Source: Portulaca oleracea
Taxonomy: Eukaryota; Streptophyta; Magnoliopsida; Caryophyllales; Portulacaceae
Assembly: GCA_029582165.1 (NCBI GenBank)
Contig: CM055875.1
Span: 9,801,203-9,865,202, forward strand
Reading direction: 5' to 3'
DNA: 64,000 nucleotides
Shown: positions 9,631 to 21,562 of the stretch, piece by piece
How the letters are laid out: each line of letters starts with the position of its first letter
How positions within the stretch are numbered: position 1 is the stretch's first letter
The notes under the pieces: model-generated
What the model saw: the letters and a program-made list of their open reading frames with translations, nothing else
Database searches by the model: none
Told to the model about the DNA's origin: nothing
Translations under genes and position numbers: made by a program

Positions 9631-10275
9631 TGATGCATATCATACTTCTATGCATCAGGAGGAAGCACTAAAGGACCTTGCCAGCCTGCTGCAGATTATT
9701 TCAAGTAGTTGCGTCGTGAATATTTCCAAGACTAAGGGACTTTTGAGTTCTTTCTCTCAAGAGTCTTTGTTGTAATAAAGGGCCTTTATTGTAAGTGTTT
9801 TGTAAAGGGCCTTGTCGGGTAGTGTCGCCTAAAGGGCCTTGTCAGAGTGACGCGGCCTTGCTGAGGTGACGTTTCTTTAGGGAGGGGTTTTTCCTATTCC
9901 TATAAATAGACCTCTTGGGTCTCTTGTAAAGACAATTATCTCATATTCAATAAAATCAAATACAAACACAATGTGTTGTTTTCTCTCTAGTTTTGGCTAG
10001 AAAACGAATTGCCTTTGGGTTTTTCGTGTGAAATCTTCTCTTCTAATCCAAGATTGAGCATTTTTGGGTGGTGTAAAGGAGGAGTAGGAGCTCTTGAAGA
10101 TTGTGGTGTGGCTGTATCAATCCGAGAAGTTTCGAAGCTCAATTCTATCAAAGTTTCCGCTGTTCTGATCGTTGTAAAGGTCCTTATCTGATTCATCTCT
10201 TGCAAGTTCTTACTTGTGTTTTTGATCCGTGTTCTTTCTTGGCATTTTGGTTGTCTTGTGATCCATTATGCATCA
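9631..10275 (+). repeat. A1 3' LTR (645 bp, type 1)
   Basis: It pairs with 3139-3783 and is nearly identical to it. The TATA box is at 9901-9909. It is followed by the TSD CTTCT at 10276-10280. Confidence 0.93.
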
Positions 10276-13244
10276 CTTCTCTTGTTCCTTCTTATAGGTT
10301 TACAAATTCTCTTCTTGAATGCCTTGAAATCATCATAGATTCCTTTGATGCTTGACTTGAACTTCCACTTTCTTCCAAGTCTTCTCATGAATAAGCCAAT
10401 GATATTATGGTGCTTCAAATCTCGTTTATTCTTGGAGATTGTAGAAATCTCATATAACTTCTCAACTTCAAAGTATAGATTCACAAGCTTGTAACTCATG
10501 ATGAAGACAATAGTATTATGGTGTTCCATCTTTGAAGGATGACCTTCAACGATCTTAATATCATCTTGACTTCCTTGAATCCATGGCACTTCAACCATAA
10601 AATTCAAGCTTTCATCTCCATATGGTATAGAAGGATTGCAAATGTCACAATTTTGCAACTTATACTCGATATCAACGATCATGCTAGGCCAGAATAATAC
10701 TCCTTCATCTTAAGATACGTATTGAGTAGACCCAAATGATCAAAAGAACTTCCATGTACTTCCATGATCAAGATTTCACGAATTCCACTCCTTGGAATAC
10801 ACACTTGATTCCCTTTGAAAAGAAATCCATGATCAATATAAAAGGATTGTTGAGGATGCTTCTCACATACCTTGTATACTTCTTTAAAATCATCATCATC
10901 TTTATACAACTCCTTGATATATTCAAGACTAAGTACTCTTGAATCAAACATGTTTCTCCTCGATAGAAAACTTCCTTTAGTCAAAGGACTTGCTTCCTCC
11001 AAGTGACTTGATTTTGACGAACGAATCAAGTACTTCATCTCCAAGCATAATGATGTCTTGATTTCCTTATCACATGAAACATACTCCAATACTTTGTAAG
11101 AATCACAAAGCTTAAGCATGAATCCTCCAAGATAATAATCCTTTTGCTCAAATATCCTCATGATAGCAACAAGTGTGAGTGCTAAACCATAAGCATATAT
11201 CTTCTTCTTTTCTCCACTTGATATATCACCAAAATAATCCATGGGACAACTTCCTTGAGATAGGACTTCACCTTTCTCAACTCCATTTGTAATGAACAAA
11301 TATGATGCAAGAATAGGGAATAAAAGAATATGATGATCATTAGCATCCTTTAAGAGACATAGTACCTCAAGTATAGATGCAAGTATGGACCCTTCTTGAA
11401 TAATTCTTTTCTTCCTTTGGTCCACTTGAATTACTCCATTTGATGAGATATGGTGAGATAGCATATTCTTGGACGAGAGGTAAGGACATTTCTCCAAGTA
11501 CTTCTCCAATTCTCCATGTGGCTTCTTATGCTTCGTTAAGGCTAACTCCAAAGGATTTACATACTCCTTTCTACTTCTACTACATACAAAAATGTTATCA
11601 AAGTATACACATACATTCTCTTTACATTGCAATGGTACATACTCTTTCGAAATATGTTGTATACTATGAGAATCAAGGACATTGATGTAGTTATCCATGA
11701 GTTGCGCTTGACCCTTTGCATAGACCATTCGGTGATGAATCATAGGCTTTGGTGGCAACCTTTGATGCATGATAATACTCATGGAAGAGAAACGTACCAA
11801 GAGAGATAAGTGAGAGAGGTCACTTGTTGATGGTGCTTGTCTTTCATCCAAATATTCACAAATGAGAACAAGTGATGGTAAAGGATCTTGATCCTTTATA
11901 GGCCCACGGTTGCCAACTCCATTGGTGTAAAAATGAGACTCCTTGGTTCTTCAAATTCATGATACTTATTCTCCATAAGTGCCATAAGAGTACTTTGATC
12001 CTCCTTGAGCCGTGAGACACAAGGTGGTAATAAGGACGCCTCTTGGAGCATGATACTCCAATCATACAACTTTGATTCTTCCAACAAAGTATAACAAGAA
12101 TCCATAGAAGTAATATTGCAATATAATGAATCTTTGCAAATCTTGTAAAAAGCAAGACTTACTAAACTTCTTGGATCCATATGAAGATCATTGCCATGAT
12201 GTGAATAACTCTTCATTTGCAATTCTTGGACATTTGTTGTAGCGAGGCTAATATCTTGGTCAAGATCAATGTCAACGTCAATGATGGCACAACTTTCTCC
12301 TTCTCGGATCAATGAACACATTTCATCACGTAGCTCTCCTCCATTCAATTCTTCTATTTCCTCTACTTCAAGATCCTCCTCTATGTGTACCTCATTTACT
12401 TCTTTAGCCATGCTACTACATACTTCTTGAACTTGCTCATTTTCAACAAAACATCACATTCGACAAATTCAACTTCTTCATTCACGCCTTCCTCCTCATA
12501 TAATGGGTTGTCATATACTTGAAACTCTTCATTATTCTCCTCATACAATGGATTGTCATACACTTTAAACTCATCTTTAGGCACGCTACATACTACATTA
12601 ACTTCCTCATTTGTGCCAAGGTTATCACATACTTCATGAACATCCTCATACACATCGAATACATCAAATGATTCACTTTCAAATTCTAGTTGCTCATAGG
12701 ATGACGTTTGACATACACTTTCAACATGATCAAAATGAGTTCTATCCCAAAGTTCTTTACTCTTTACTTCTATTTCAACATCAAGGGCTAAAGAACTTAA
12801 CTCCTCCAAGTTTGCGTAAGATTGATGTACAACAACACACCAAATGTAATCATTAAGACCAAGAGTATAACATACCAAAACGTTTTGATCATTCTCCTTA
12901 AGGCCATACTTCCGTAGTTGCCGTCTGAATTCTATGGTATATTCAATCACGTCCTTGCTCCCTTGCTTCATTATTTCAAGCTTGTTGAAGTTATCTCCTG
13001 TGTATTTGTAGGGAAAGAACTCTTCTTGAACTTTATTTCCATTCTTCTTGCTGGAACGTTTACTCCATTCATAAGGTGCTTCATATTCAACCTTAGAAGA
13101 GTGAACCACACGTGATTTTGTGCTTCTTGATCCCTTTGGAAGAATCCCAAGTTCTTCCATTTGTTTGGTGAGATCATCAAGTTGTTGCTTCAAGCATTGT
13201 AGCTCACGTTGGGAATTCTTGCTAGAATCGTCCATCTTGATCAA
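10276..13244 (-). pseudogene. X2 degenerate gag-pol-like polyprotein, frameshifted and split by A1
   Basis: Reading from the minus-strand start at 13244 it has the coiled coil, gag segment and acidic region with YDNPLYEE repeats. A one-base loss near 12450 breaks the frame. The protease-like part follows (to about 11896), then the RT-like part with FDN at 11594-11602, then the RNase H-like and integrase-like parts (HGFLFKGNQVCIPRSGIR at about 10790). The tail KGIYDDFKAFKK lies at about 10306-10341. The final codons are beyond the A1 insertion at 3138-3016. Compared with X3, active-site changes are shared, while the frameshifts are private to this copy. Confidence 0.78.
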
Positions 13245-13337
13245 TCTTGGTGCAAAAAGATTGCAAGATTCATGGTTTAGGGGTTTTGGATGGGTAAAGG
13301 ACGAGAGAGGTTTGTATTTGGGGCGGGTTGTGTTTGG

Positions 13338-13405
13338 GCTATGGGTTCTTTATGGAGTTTATGGTTCTTTATGAGTTCTTTATGAGTTCTAGGAAGAACT
13401 CATGG
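13338..13405 (-). promoter_or_regulatory. X2 leader repeats
   Basis: The minus-strand leader holds several AAGAACTCATAAAG-type repeats and the palindrome, here with one change (GAGTTCTAGGAAGAACTC). It lies between PBS and gag as in the other families. Confidence 0.5.
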
Positions 13406-13512
13406 GTGGCGTGATGATGGGGGAATGGTGGGGATGGGTTTGTGATGGAAAGATGGTGAAAAGATGGATCAAGAACTAAGAGAATCAATCTCCTAAGCTC
13501 TGATACCAATTT

Positions 13513-14593
13513 TGATGCATAATGGGATCAAAGATGATCACATTACACACGATTTAAGGATCTTTAAAAACCAAGATAAGAATCTTGCTTCTCAAAGTTC
13601 TCAAGGATCCAAAAATGAATGATAATGGATGAAGATAAACGAAAAGATGGAGTGATTCGTTTACCAAGATCAATTGAAGTTTGATGAACGATGGATGAAT
13701 GACGAATGATGGAATGATGAATGAAGAATGATGATGAACGGCACTCTTTGAACGTTTGAAGAACGAATGAAGATGATTGAATGCTTCATGAGTTCTTGAT
13801 GAATTCTTGATGAGTGTCGTTTGAATGGCTGAATGATAATGGCGATTTGAAGCTCTCTTGAAGGATATAGGCACACCACCTCCAAGACTCTTCAATTCCT
13901 TCCTTTCACCATCTAAGATAGCCAATCTTAGAATAGAAGAAGGGGATACTCGTTCTCCCTCAAGAGAAACGAAAGTTCTAGCACAAAACTAGAGAGAAAA
14001 CAACACCTTGTGTTTGTTTTTGATTTATTGAATGACTTGAATTGAATGAATACAATGGCACCCTAGGGGTCTATTTATACTACTTTAGGGACCCCTTGGA
14101 CGTGTACCTAGGGTTCAAGAAACCAAGAATCAACTATTACATCATATATCCTATTTATGACATCATAAACTCTAAAATACAACTCTAGAAAGAAATTGCT
14201 ATAACTCCTTCAATACTTGTCCGTTTTCATTGATTCAAAAACCATTGGAAAGCTTATTGAAAGAGCTCCAATCTGTCTTTTGATGATTTCCTCAATAGAT
14301 GTATGGATCTAGAGTTATAGAGCAAAATATCGAACTGTACTTGATGGAGTCCTTTGCTGCCGTGAGAGATGACTTCTCAATAAGGACTTGAGAGTTATTT
14401 ATGCTCATTGATGTCCTCCAAATGTGAGAGTAACTCCATGTAAGCTAGAATACCATCAAGGTCCTTCATGCTTTCTTTCTTGAGCTAATAAACCCTTGTA
14501 GTTGTTGATACCCAAGGCGACATTTGTAGCTTCTAGCTAGATAGAGGTCCTTTAGCTAGGCCTTGATGTATATAGCTAGGCAAATATACATCA
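13513..14593 (-). repeat. X2 5' LTR (1081 bp)
   Basis: The PBS is at 13497-13508 and the minus-strand TATA box at 14071-14079. The right edge TATACATCA abuts B1 LTR sequence at 14594. It is close to identical to the LTR at 1937-3015. Confidence 0.9.
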
Positions 14594-15284
14594 GAAGCTC
14601 AAAGCTTTCTTTGGGTTTTGTATTTCGTAAGATATGAAATGAAGTGGCTAATACAAAGATACATATACTCGGCTGAAACAAAGGAAAAAGGCAGCCAAGC
14701 AAGCAAGCAAGGAGCTCAACTAACTAGAGTGAGGTTTCCTAATCATGAAGAAACCTCCTAAACGTGGTTAATTAAGCTAATTACAAATGATTAAAGCTAA
14801 TACATGTCTTCACTATGAAGTACACGACCCTCATTGGACCACCCATGGACGATCACAGCCCTCCACTTGGCACTTCCTCATTGGAGGATCTTCATTCACT
14901 TAGACTCCAATCCATGCAAGACAAGTGAAGACACACAAGTGGTTTTGTTTCAAAATGGCGAGAACTCAGCAAGGACCTTCAAGAGTATATGGGAAAACCG
15001 GACCTCCTGAGAGAAGACCAAAATGCCCCGGAAAGATCGCCAAAATATCAAGGTTGCCTTAGGTAAAGGACCTTTACCGCTGTCTAGATAAAGGACCTTA
15101 CCGCAAGTCAAAAATAGAACAGCGCAGTAACAATCGAATGACCTTCAATTGAGATAGGAGACAAGTAGCGAGGACATCACATGGGGTGAATGTCCTTGAC
15201 CTCCTTCTGCACAAATGCCCTTCTTAAGTATGCCCACCAAGTGATAACACTGAATCAATCAGATTTGGAGGCCGATTCCCATCA
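14594..15284 (-). repeat. B1 3' LTR, truncated by the X2 insertion
   Basis: It matches 30026-30725 of the 5' LTR. On the element strand it starts TGATGGGAATC after the PPT TTGAGGGGA (15293-15285). The left edge is the X2 insertion point. A-family-like end hairpins are not seen in this LTR. Confidence 0.85.
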
Positions 15285-17585
15285 TCCCCTCAAGTTGCGA
15301 AGAGTTTGCCTCAAACTTGGTAGCTCGTCTCCTTCAAAGATAGTAAGGCTTCAAATCGAAACATTGAACGTAGCACTTCCTCCATAATCATCCAAAGTGA
15401 CAACTTGTAGGCATTGTCTCCCACCTTCTAACACTTCATAAGGACCATCTGCCCTGGGAACCAACTTGCCCTTCCTCTTAGATGGAAAACGATCCTTCCT
15501 GAGATGGATCCACACGAGATCCCCAGGTTGGAAAACCACCTTTCTTCTACTTTTGTTAGCCAAAGTTGAAGCTTTCTCATTGAACTTGGCTATCTTTTCT
15601 CGGACATGTTGGTGTAGCTCATGAATCTCCTTGGCTCTTACACTAGCATCATGGCTGAACCTGGTTGAGGTAATTATGGGAGCCAAATCCATAGGGGTGA
15701 TTGGATTCCTCCCATACACTACTTGAAATGGGGACAGACCAGTAGCCTTGCTAGGAGCTCGGTTAAATGCAAACTCAGCGTGAGGAAGCAAAGTATCCCA
15801 TCCCTTCTTGTCTTTGTTCACCAAGGACCTCAGTAGTGTACCAAGAGTCCTGTTGGTGACCTCCGTTTGGCCATCAGTTTGGGGATGACATGCTGTGCTG
15901 AACTTAGTTTGGTACCGAACTTCTTCCATAATGTCACCCAAAAGTGACTTAGTACTTTGCATCACGATCAGAAACCATGGATTTAGGAACTCCATGTAGC
16001 CTTACAACCTCCTGGAAGTATAACTCAGCAACTCTCACAGCATCATACGTAGTGTGACATGGAATAAAGTGAGCCATCTTTGAAAAACGATCAACAACCA
16101 CCAAAATAGAATCTTTACCTCTTTGGGTCCTTGGCAACCCAACAATGAAGTCCAGACTGATATCTTCCCAAGGACCTTGGGGTATAGGCAGTGGGGTATA
16201 AAGACCTTGTGGTAGGTGTGACTCTTGAAAGTTGGCATATGAACACCTTTGACCAAGTGCTCAACGTCCTTCGCATCCCGCCGTAAATAATGCTCCTTCA
16301 TCATCAACGTAGTCTTCTCGATCCCAAAGTGTCCTGCCAAACTACCTCCATGAACCTCCAAGATGAGAAGCTCACGTAGGCTAGTCTTTGGGATGCACGG
16401 TTGTTTCCTCAAGAGAAACCCATGCTCAATGTGGAATAAATCTCCTTGGGGCCATCACGACATGCTTCATAAATCTCCTTGAAGTCTTCATCTTCGGATA
16501 TAAGGCCTTGAGGTGCTCAAAACCAAGCACTCTTGAATCAAGGACATGCAACAAAAGGAACTTCCTTGAGAGGGCGCCTCCTTGTTCAAGTGACCGCCTT
16601 GTGGTGGATCATGAAATGATAGGCTTGCATATACTCAACCCATTTGGCATGGCGAGGGTTTAGTTTATGCTGGCCTTGAATGAACTTGAGGGCCTCATGA
16701 TCACTATGCAAAATGAACTCATTACCAATAAGATAATGCCACCAATGCTCCAATGCCCGAATGATCGCATAAAACTCCTTATCATACACACTGTACTTCT
16801 TCTTGGCATCGTTCAACTTCTCGCTAAAATAAGCAATAGGCCTGCCTTCTTGAGATAAGACAGCTCCTATGCCCAACCTAGACGCATCACACTCAACTTC
16901 AAATACCTTTGAGAAACTAGGCAAGGCTAACACAGGGGCAGTGGTTAACCTTTCCTTGATAGTTTCAAAGGCCTTCTGTGCCGTTGGAGTCCAAGAGAAA
17001 CCTTTAGCCTTCACTAACTCAGTCATGGGAGCTAGGATGGTGCTAAAATTCCTTACAAACCTCCTATAGAAGGAAGCCAATCCATGGAAACTCATCACTT
17101 GCTGGATGGTGGTGGGGACGGGCCAATCTCTTATAGCTTGAATCTTCTCTTCATCCACCTGAATGCCCTCGGCAGAGATCACGTAGCCAAGGAACATAAC
17201 TTTGTCGGTGAAGAATTGGCATTTCCCTAAGTTTCCATAAAGCTTCTCCTTGGATAGTATCTCCATCACAGCTTGCAAATGCTTGACATGATCCTCCTCA
17301 TTGTGGCTATAAACAAGTATGTCATCAAAGTAGACAACAACACACTTGCCTATAAGGGCCTTCAGAACCTGGTTCATCAACCTAATAAAAGTAGATGGGG
17401 CGTTAGTTAAACCAAAAGGCATAACCAACCATTCATACAAACCTCCTTTAGTTTTGAATGTCGTTTTCGACTCATCCCCTTCGAAGATTCTGATTTGGTA
17501 GTAGCCACTCCTCAAATCAATCTTTGAAAACACTTGAGCCCCATGAAGCTCATCCAGAAGGTCCTCAAGCCTAGGTATAGGATAC
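15285..17585 (-). pseudogene. B1 pol, 3' half: RT, RNase H and integrase, broken
   Basis: Minus-strand reading begins in RT just upstream of [11 protein letters not shown] (17540s) and keeps the catalytic YFDD near 17330, RNase H ([16 protein letters not shown]), HSDHEAL and the primer-grip region. The frame is open to about 16610 and then shifts. The integrase finger region (16412-16180) is damaged. The integrase core ([12 protein letters not shown] at about 16100, SDRD, PQTDGQTEV at about 15880) reads in two overlapping frames. The frame ends near 15351 with a FNVSI tail. The first RT residues lie across C1 at 21563-21785. The catalytic motifs visible are normal, unlike X and Y; frameshifts make it a recent pseudogene. 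Confidence 0.88.
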
Positions 17586-18431
17586 TGATGCATAATGGAT
17601 CACAAGACAACCAAAATGCCAAGAAAGAACACGGATCATAACACAAGTAAGAACTTGCAAGAGATGAATCAAAGATGGAACGAAATAAGGAATGAAATAT
17701 GAGATCAAAGGCCAAAAGATGTAGATGATTTAGGGCTGATTCGTGAGTTTTAATCATGAATTTGAAGACAATCAAGTGAATTCACAACTAGCAAAACAAA
17801 AGGAAATCAAATGACTTACAATGATGAAGAACCAAACGAGAAACGAGAGAAAGAACTTGATAGAATTGAGCAACGAAGCCTCTCCAATTGCTACAGCCAC
17901 ACCACAATCTTCAAGAGCTCCTACTCCTCCTTTCACCACCCAAGAATGCTCAATCTTGGATTAGAAGAGAAGATTTCACACGAAAAACCCAAAGGGAATT
18001 CGTTTTCTAGCCAAAACTAGAGAGAACTAAAGCATCAACTTTAGACATTGTATTGAATGTATGAATATGAGATATGTTTACAAGGCATCCCTAGGGGGGT
18101 ATTTATAGTAGGAAACCTCCCCTTAGGCGTCACCCCTCTTCAAGATTAGGCCCTTTAAGGGCTTACATCATCCCACTCAATTATGACATCATTTAAAGAA
18201 AATACAATATCTCCTAAAATACAACTCCAATACTAAAGATTCAAAAACCAAAATGTACATAAGAGAAAGCTCTATCATATGGCTTGATTAGAACTTTAAG
18301 GCCCTTGTGATAAGGAGCTCAATAGTCCTCTAGGAGTAGAGATGCCCGTGATGTCACTTGAAATGCCTTGGAGTAGGATAGTAAAGTCTCCATGGTTGAC
18401 CTTGATGCATAAGGCCATCAATTATGCATCA
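17586..18431 (-). repeat. C1 3' LTR (846 bp)
   Basis: On the element strand it begins with an inverted repeat (TGATGCATAA / TTATGCATCA, 10-bp arms), identical to the Z-family LTR start. The minus-strand TATAAATAC is at 18099-18107, followed by a CCCCCTAGGG block. The PPT CAACCGGGGGTGTA lies at 18445-18432. Confidence 0.9.
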
Positions 18432-18473
18432 TACACCCCCGGTTGAAAAAGTTTGTCCTCAAACTTTGGAAAA

Positions 18474-20440
18474 TCAACTCTTACTTGCCTTCTTCACAAA
18501 GACTTTCTTTTTGAAAGCTTTGAAGTCATCATAGATTCCTTTGATGAACTTCTTAAACTTTCTTCCGATCAATTCTCGAACACCATAAGACTTGGATTTG
18601 CGTTTCCCCACCTTGAACGTGGGTTGTTCATGTTGCTTCTCACTTCCCAAGTCTATTCTTAGCACTTTACCCTTGTCATTTAGCATGAAACAATGTACCT
18701 TGATGACTTGGGCTATTTCATCCTTTTGAATTTTCGGCCTTTCAACCAAGTGATCTGAGTAGATATCTTTTGGATGCTCATGGAAGATATGCTTCGTGGG
18801 AAGTTTCAAAATGTGATGGATACTTGAATCCGTTTCATTCTTCTCCAAATGTGTAAGGATAGGATCCTTATACTCTTCATGCCCTTGATACTCCATCTTC
18901 ATGATTGACACAATATGACGTTTCTCCTTTTGCCGAGATGGTGGATCAAGAGGTGCCAAAGTGATCCTCTTTTGGTTGATGGCGAGAGTGTAAGTGTTGG
19001 CCCTCCCATCATGTATGACATGTCTATCATATAACCATGGTCTTCCCAATAAAACATGACAAGTATCCATGGGAACTATATCACACCACAATGAATCTTG
19101 ATAATTCTTTCCAATTGAAAGACTCACCAAAACTCATTGATCCACACGAATGCCTTGCCCAAGGTTTAGCCATTGTATTGTGTAGGGTGTGGGATGTGGG
19201 CTACTCTCCATTTGCAACTTCTTGACCATTGTTGTAGAGGCGGCATTGGTGAAACTTCCTCCATCTATGATCAAGGAGCATACTCTTCCTTGGATGGTAC
19301 AACGAGAGCGGAAAATTGCTTCTCTTTGTAGTTGATCTTTCGGCACATTTGTGATATTCAAGGCCCTTTCTACCACAAGTAGTTCTCCTTCATCCGGCTC
19401 TTCCACATATTCTTCTACTACATCTTCCTCATCTTTGGCGTCAACCCTAACTTCTTCTTCTTTCTCATACTCATTTCTACATATAAAGCACTTTGGTATT
19501 CCACCAAAGACACTACTCGCTTGTTTGGACACTCCGAAGCATAATGTCCCAACCCTTAGCATCGAAAACACCTTCTTGGAACTAATGTTCTTGGTTCTTG
19601 GACTTGGGTTTTGGATGGGGGATTTTGTGGCTAGTTTATTGTGGGTTTGGCGTAGGGTTTAAGGGAGGATGGGGGCTGATTTTGTGGAGCTTTTGATTGT
19701 GTTTGAGAGTAAGAGAGTGGGGTATAGGGTCTTTGAGGTTCCTTGGCCCTTTCTTTCTTTTGTCTTTCCACTTTTATAGCCAAGTTACTTAGCTCATCAA
19801 GGGATTCATATGAATGTAATTCAACTATATGACGTATCCAATCATTCAAACCAATCAAGTAACGTACCAGAACTTGTGGTTCCTTCTCCTTGAGATCACA
19901 ATGCCAAAGGAGGTGTTCAAACTCCCTTGTGTATTCTTCGACCGATTTAGAGCCTTGGACAAGCTTTTGCAGCTTGTAGTAGTTGTCGTGGACGTATGAT
20001 TGGGGAAGGAACTTGGATTGCAACTTTGACTTCATCTTATCCCAAGAACAGATCTTTTCTTTCCCTTTTGCAACTCTCTTCTTTTGAAGGTTAGTCCACC
20101 AAATACTAGCATGCTTTCTTAATTTCAAGGCCACATACTTCACTTTGAGATCATCACTACATTCTTTCAACTCAAAGACACGTTCAACGGCATGTATCCA
20201 ATCAAGATAATCCTCAACAGTAAGACTACCATCAAATTCAGGAACTTCTACTTTAAAATCCAAACGATCATGCCTTTTAGACTTCGAACTACTTTTACCA
20301 TGTGACGAAACACCATCACGTAGAGAACCTTCACGTAGCATTTTATTCTCTTCCATTTGTTTACCCAATTGCACACGCAAAAATGCTATTTGTTGCTCAA
20401 GTTCATAAACCTCATTTGATTTAGATTCATCGTTTGCCAT
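18474..20440 (-). pseudogene. C1 Gag-protease-like protein with basic tail, broken
   Basis: It starts MANDESKSNE at 20440, like A1, and follows A1 gag closely through the gag core. A CAG-to-TAG nonsense lies at about 19631. A CCHC knuckle is present in sequence, but its position after the second Cys is a TAA stop (19556-19558). A frameshift near 19490 follows, then the protease segment with LIIDGGSFTNAAS intact, then a TGA at about 19131-19133. The C-terminal part keeps the LLGRPWLYDR protease-region motif. It then departs from A1 into a domain shared with Z (HLVERPKIQKDEIAQ, KVHCFMLNDKGKV, GRKFKKFIKGIYDDFKAFKK at about 18508-18543). No pol remnants are seen. It is a gag-PR element with a novel tail, now inactive. 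Confidence 0.88.
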
Positions 20441-20514
20441 TAGAAATCAACTTGATGTCATATGAACTCACGAGGGAAAGGGACGGATTTGGGCTTGGTT
20501 TGTGTTTAGGACGA

Positions 20515-20606
20515 GGGTTCTTTGAGGAGTTACGGGTTCTTTATGAGTTCTTGATGGGTTCTTGATGGGTTCTTGATGAGTTCTTGATGAGTTCTTGGAA
20601 GAACTA
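20515..20606 (-). promoter_or_regulatory. C1 leader repeats
   Basis: On the minus strand the palindrome GTTCTTCCAAGAAC is followed by five or so copies of the CAAGAACYCATC-type unit, between PBS and gag. Confidence 0.5.
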
Positions 20607-20717
20607 TCAAAGGGGCGTGTATAACGTGGGGTTTTATGTGATTTTGTGACAAAACAAGGTCCAAGATTCATGCAAGAAACAAAGGAGATTCATCTAAACA
20701 TAGCTCTGATACCAAAT

Positions 20718-21562
20718 TGATGCATAATGGATCACAAGACAACCAAAATGCCAAGAAAGAACACGGATCATAACACAAGTAAGAACTTGCAAGAGATGAA
20801 TCAAAGATGGAACGAAATAAGGAATGAAATATGAGATCAAAGGCCAAAAGATGTAGATGATTTAGGGCTGATTCGTGAGTTTTAATCATGAATTTGAAGA
20901 CAATCAAGTGAATTCACAACTAGCAAAACAAAAGGAAATCAAACGACTTACAATGATGAAGAACCAAACGAGAAACGAGAGAAAGAACTTGATAGAATTG
21001 AGCAACGAAGCCTCTCCAATTGCTACAGCCACACCACAATCTTCAAGAGCTCCTACTCCTCCTTTCACCACCCAAGAATGCTCAATCTTGGATTAGAAAA
21101 GAAGATTTCACACGAAAAACCCAAAGGGAATTCGTTTTCTAGCCAAAACTAGAGAGAACTAAAGCATCAACTTTAGACATTGTATTGAATGTATGAATAT
21201 GAGATATGTTTACAAGGCATCCCTGGGGGGTATTTATAGTAGGAAACCTCCCCTTAGGCGTCACCCCTCTTCAAGATTAGGCCCTTTAAGGGCTTACATC
21301 ATCCCACTCAATTATGACATCATTTAAAGAAAATACAATATCTCCTAAAATACAACTCCAATACTAAAGATTCAAAAACCAAAATGTACATAAGAGAAAG
21401 CTCTATCATATGGCTTGATTAGAACTTTAAGGCCCTTGTGATAAGGAGCTCAATAGTCCTCTAGGAGTAGAGATGCTTGTGATGTCACTTGAAATGCATT
21501 GGAGTAGGATAGTAAAGTCTCCATGGTTGACTTTGATGCATAAGGCCATCAATTATGCATCA
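20718..21562 (-). repeat. C1 5' LTR (845 bp)
   Basis: It pairs with 17586-18431. The minus-strand TATA is at 21230-21238. The PBS GCTCTGATACCA lies at 20703-20714. Confidence 0.9.

Larger units (their letters stand above)
3139..10275 (+). mobile_element. A1: autonomous-type Ty3/gypsy element with chimeric 3' region
   Basis: Two 645-bp LTRs (3139-3783 and 9631-10275) are flanked by the TSD CTTCT (3134-3138 and 10276-10280). The empty site exists in X3 around 41138-41160, where the flanks meet with a single CTTCT, so the insertion limits are firm. Between the LTRs lie the PBS, leader repeats and an open gag-pol. These are followed by a second, different 712-bp LTR (8370-9081), 461 bp of antisense B1-type gag (9082-9542), a short A-type tail (about 9559-9630) and the PPT. 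The whole 7.1 kb integrated as one unit. Confidence 0.93.
3016..14593 (-). mobile_element. X2: non-autonomous LTR retrotransposon interrupted by A1
   Basis: On the minus strand: 5' LTR 14593-13513, PBS 13508-13497, leader, internal ORF 13244 to about 10276, the A1 insertion (10275-3139), the last internal piece 3138-3016 with the PPT, then the shared LTR 3015-1937. It was inserted into the 3' LTR of B1: the B1 LTR sequence resumes at 14594 with GAAGCTCAAAGC, as at 30026. The other insertion flank is off-window, so the TSD cannot be checked. Confidence 0.85.
17586..21562 (-). mobile_element. C1: gag-only non-autonomous LTR element in B1 RT
   Basis: The TSD is GATAC (17581-17585 and 21563-21567). 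The 3' LTR is 17586-18431 and the 5' LTR 20718-21562 (about 845 bp each). The PBS is 20703-20714. The internal region is only 2.3 kb and holds gag plus a protease-like segment and a basic tail, with no RT, RNase H or integrase. It depends on other elements for transposition (inference). Leader repeats are at about 20515-20606. Confidence 0.92.
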
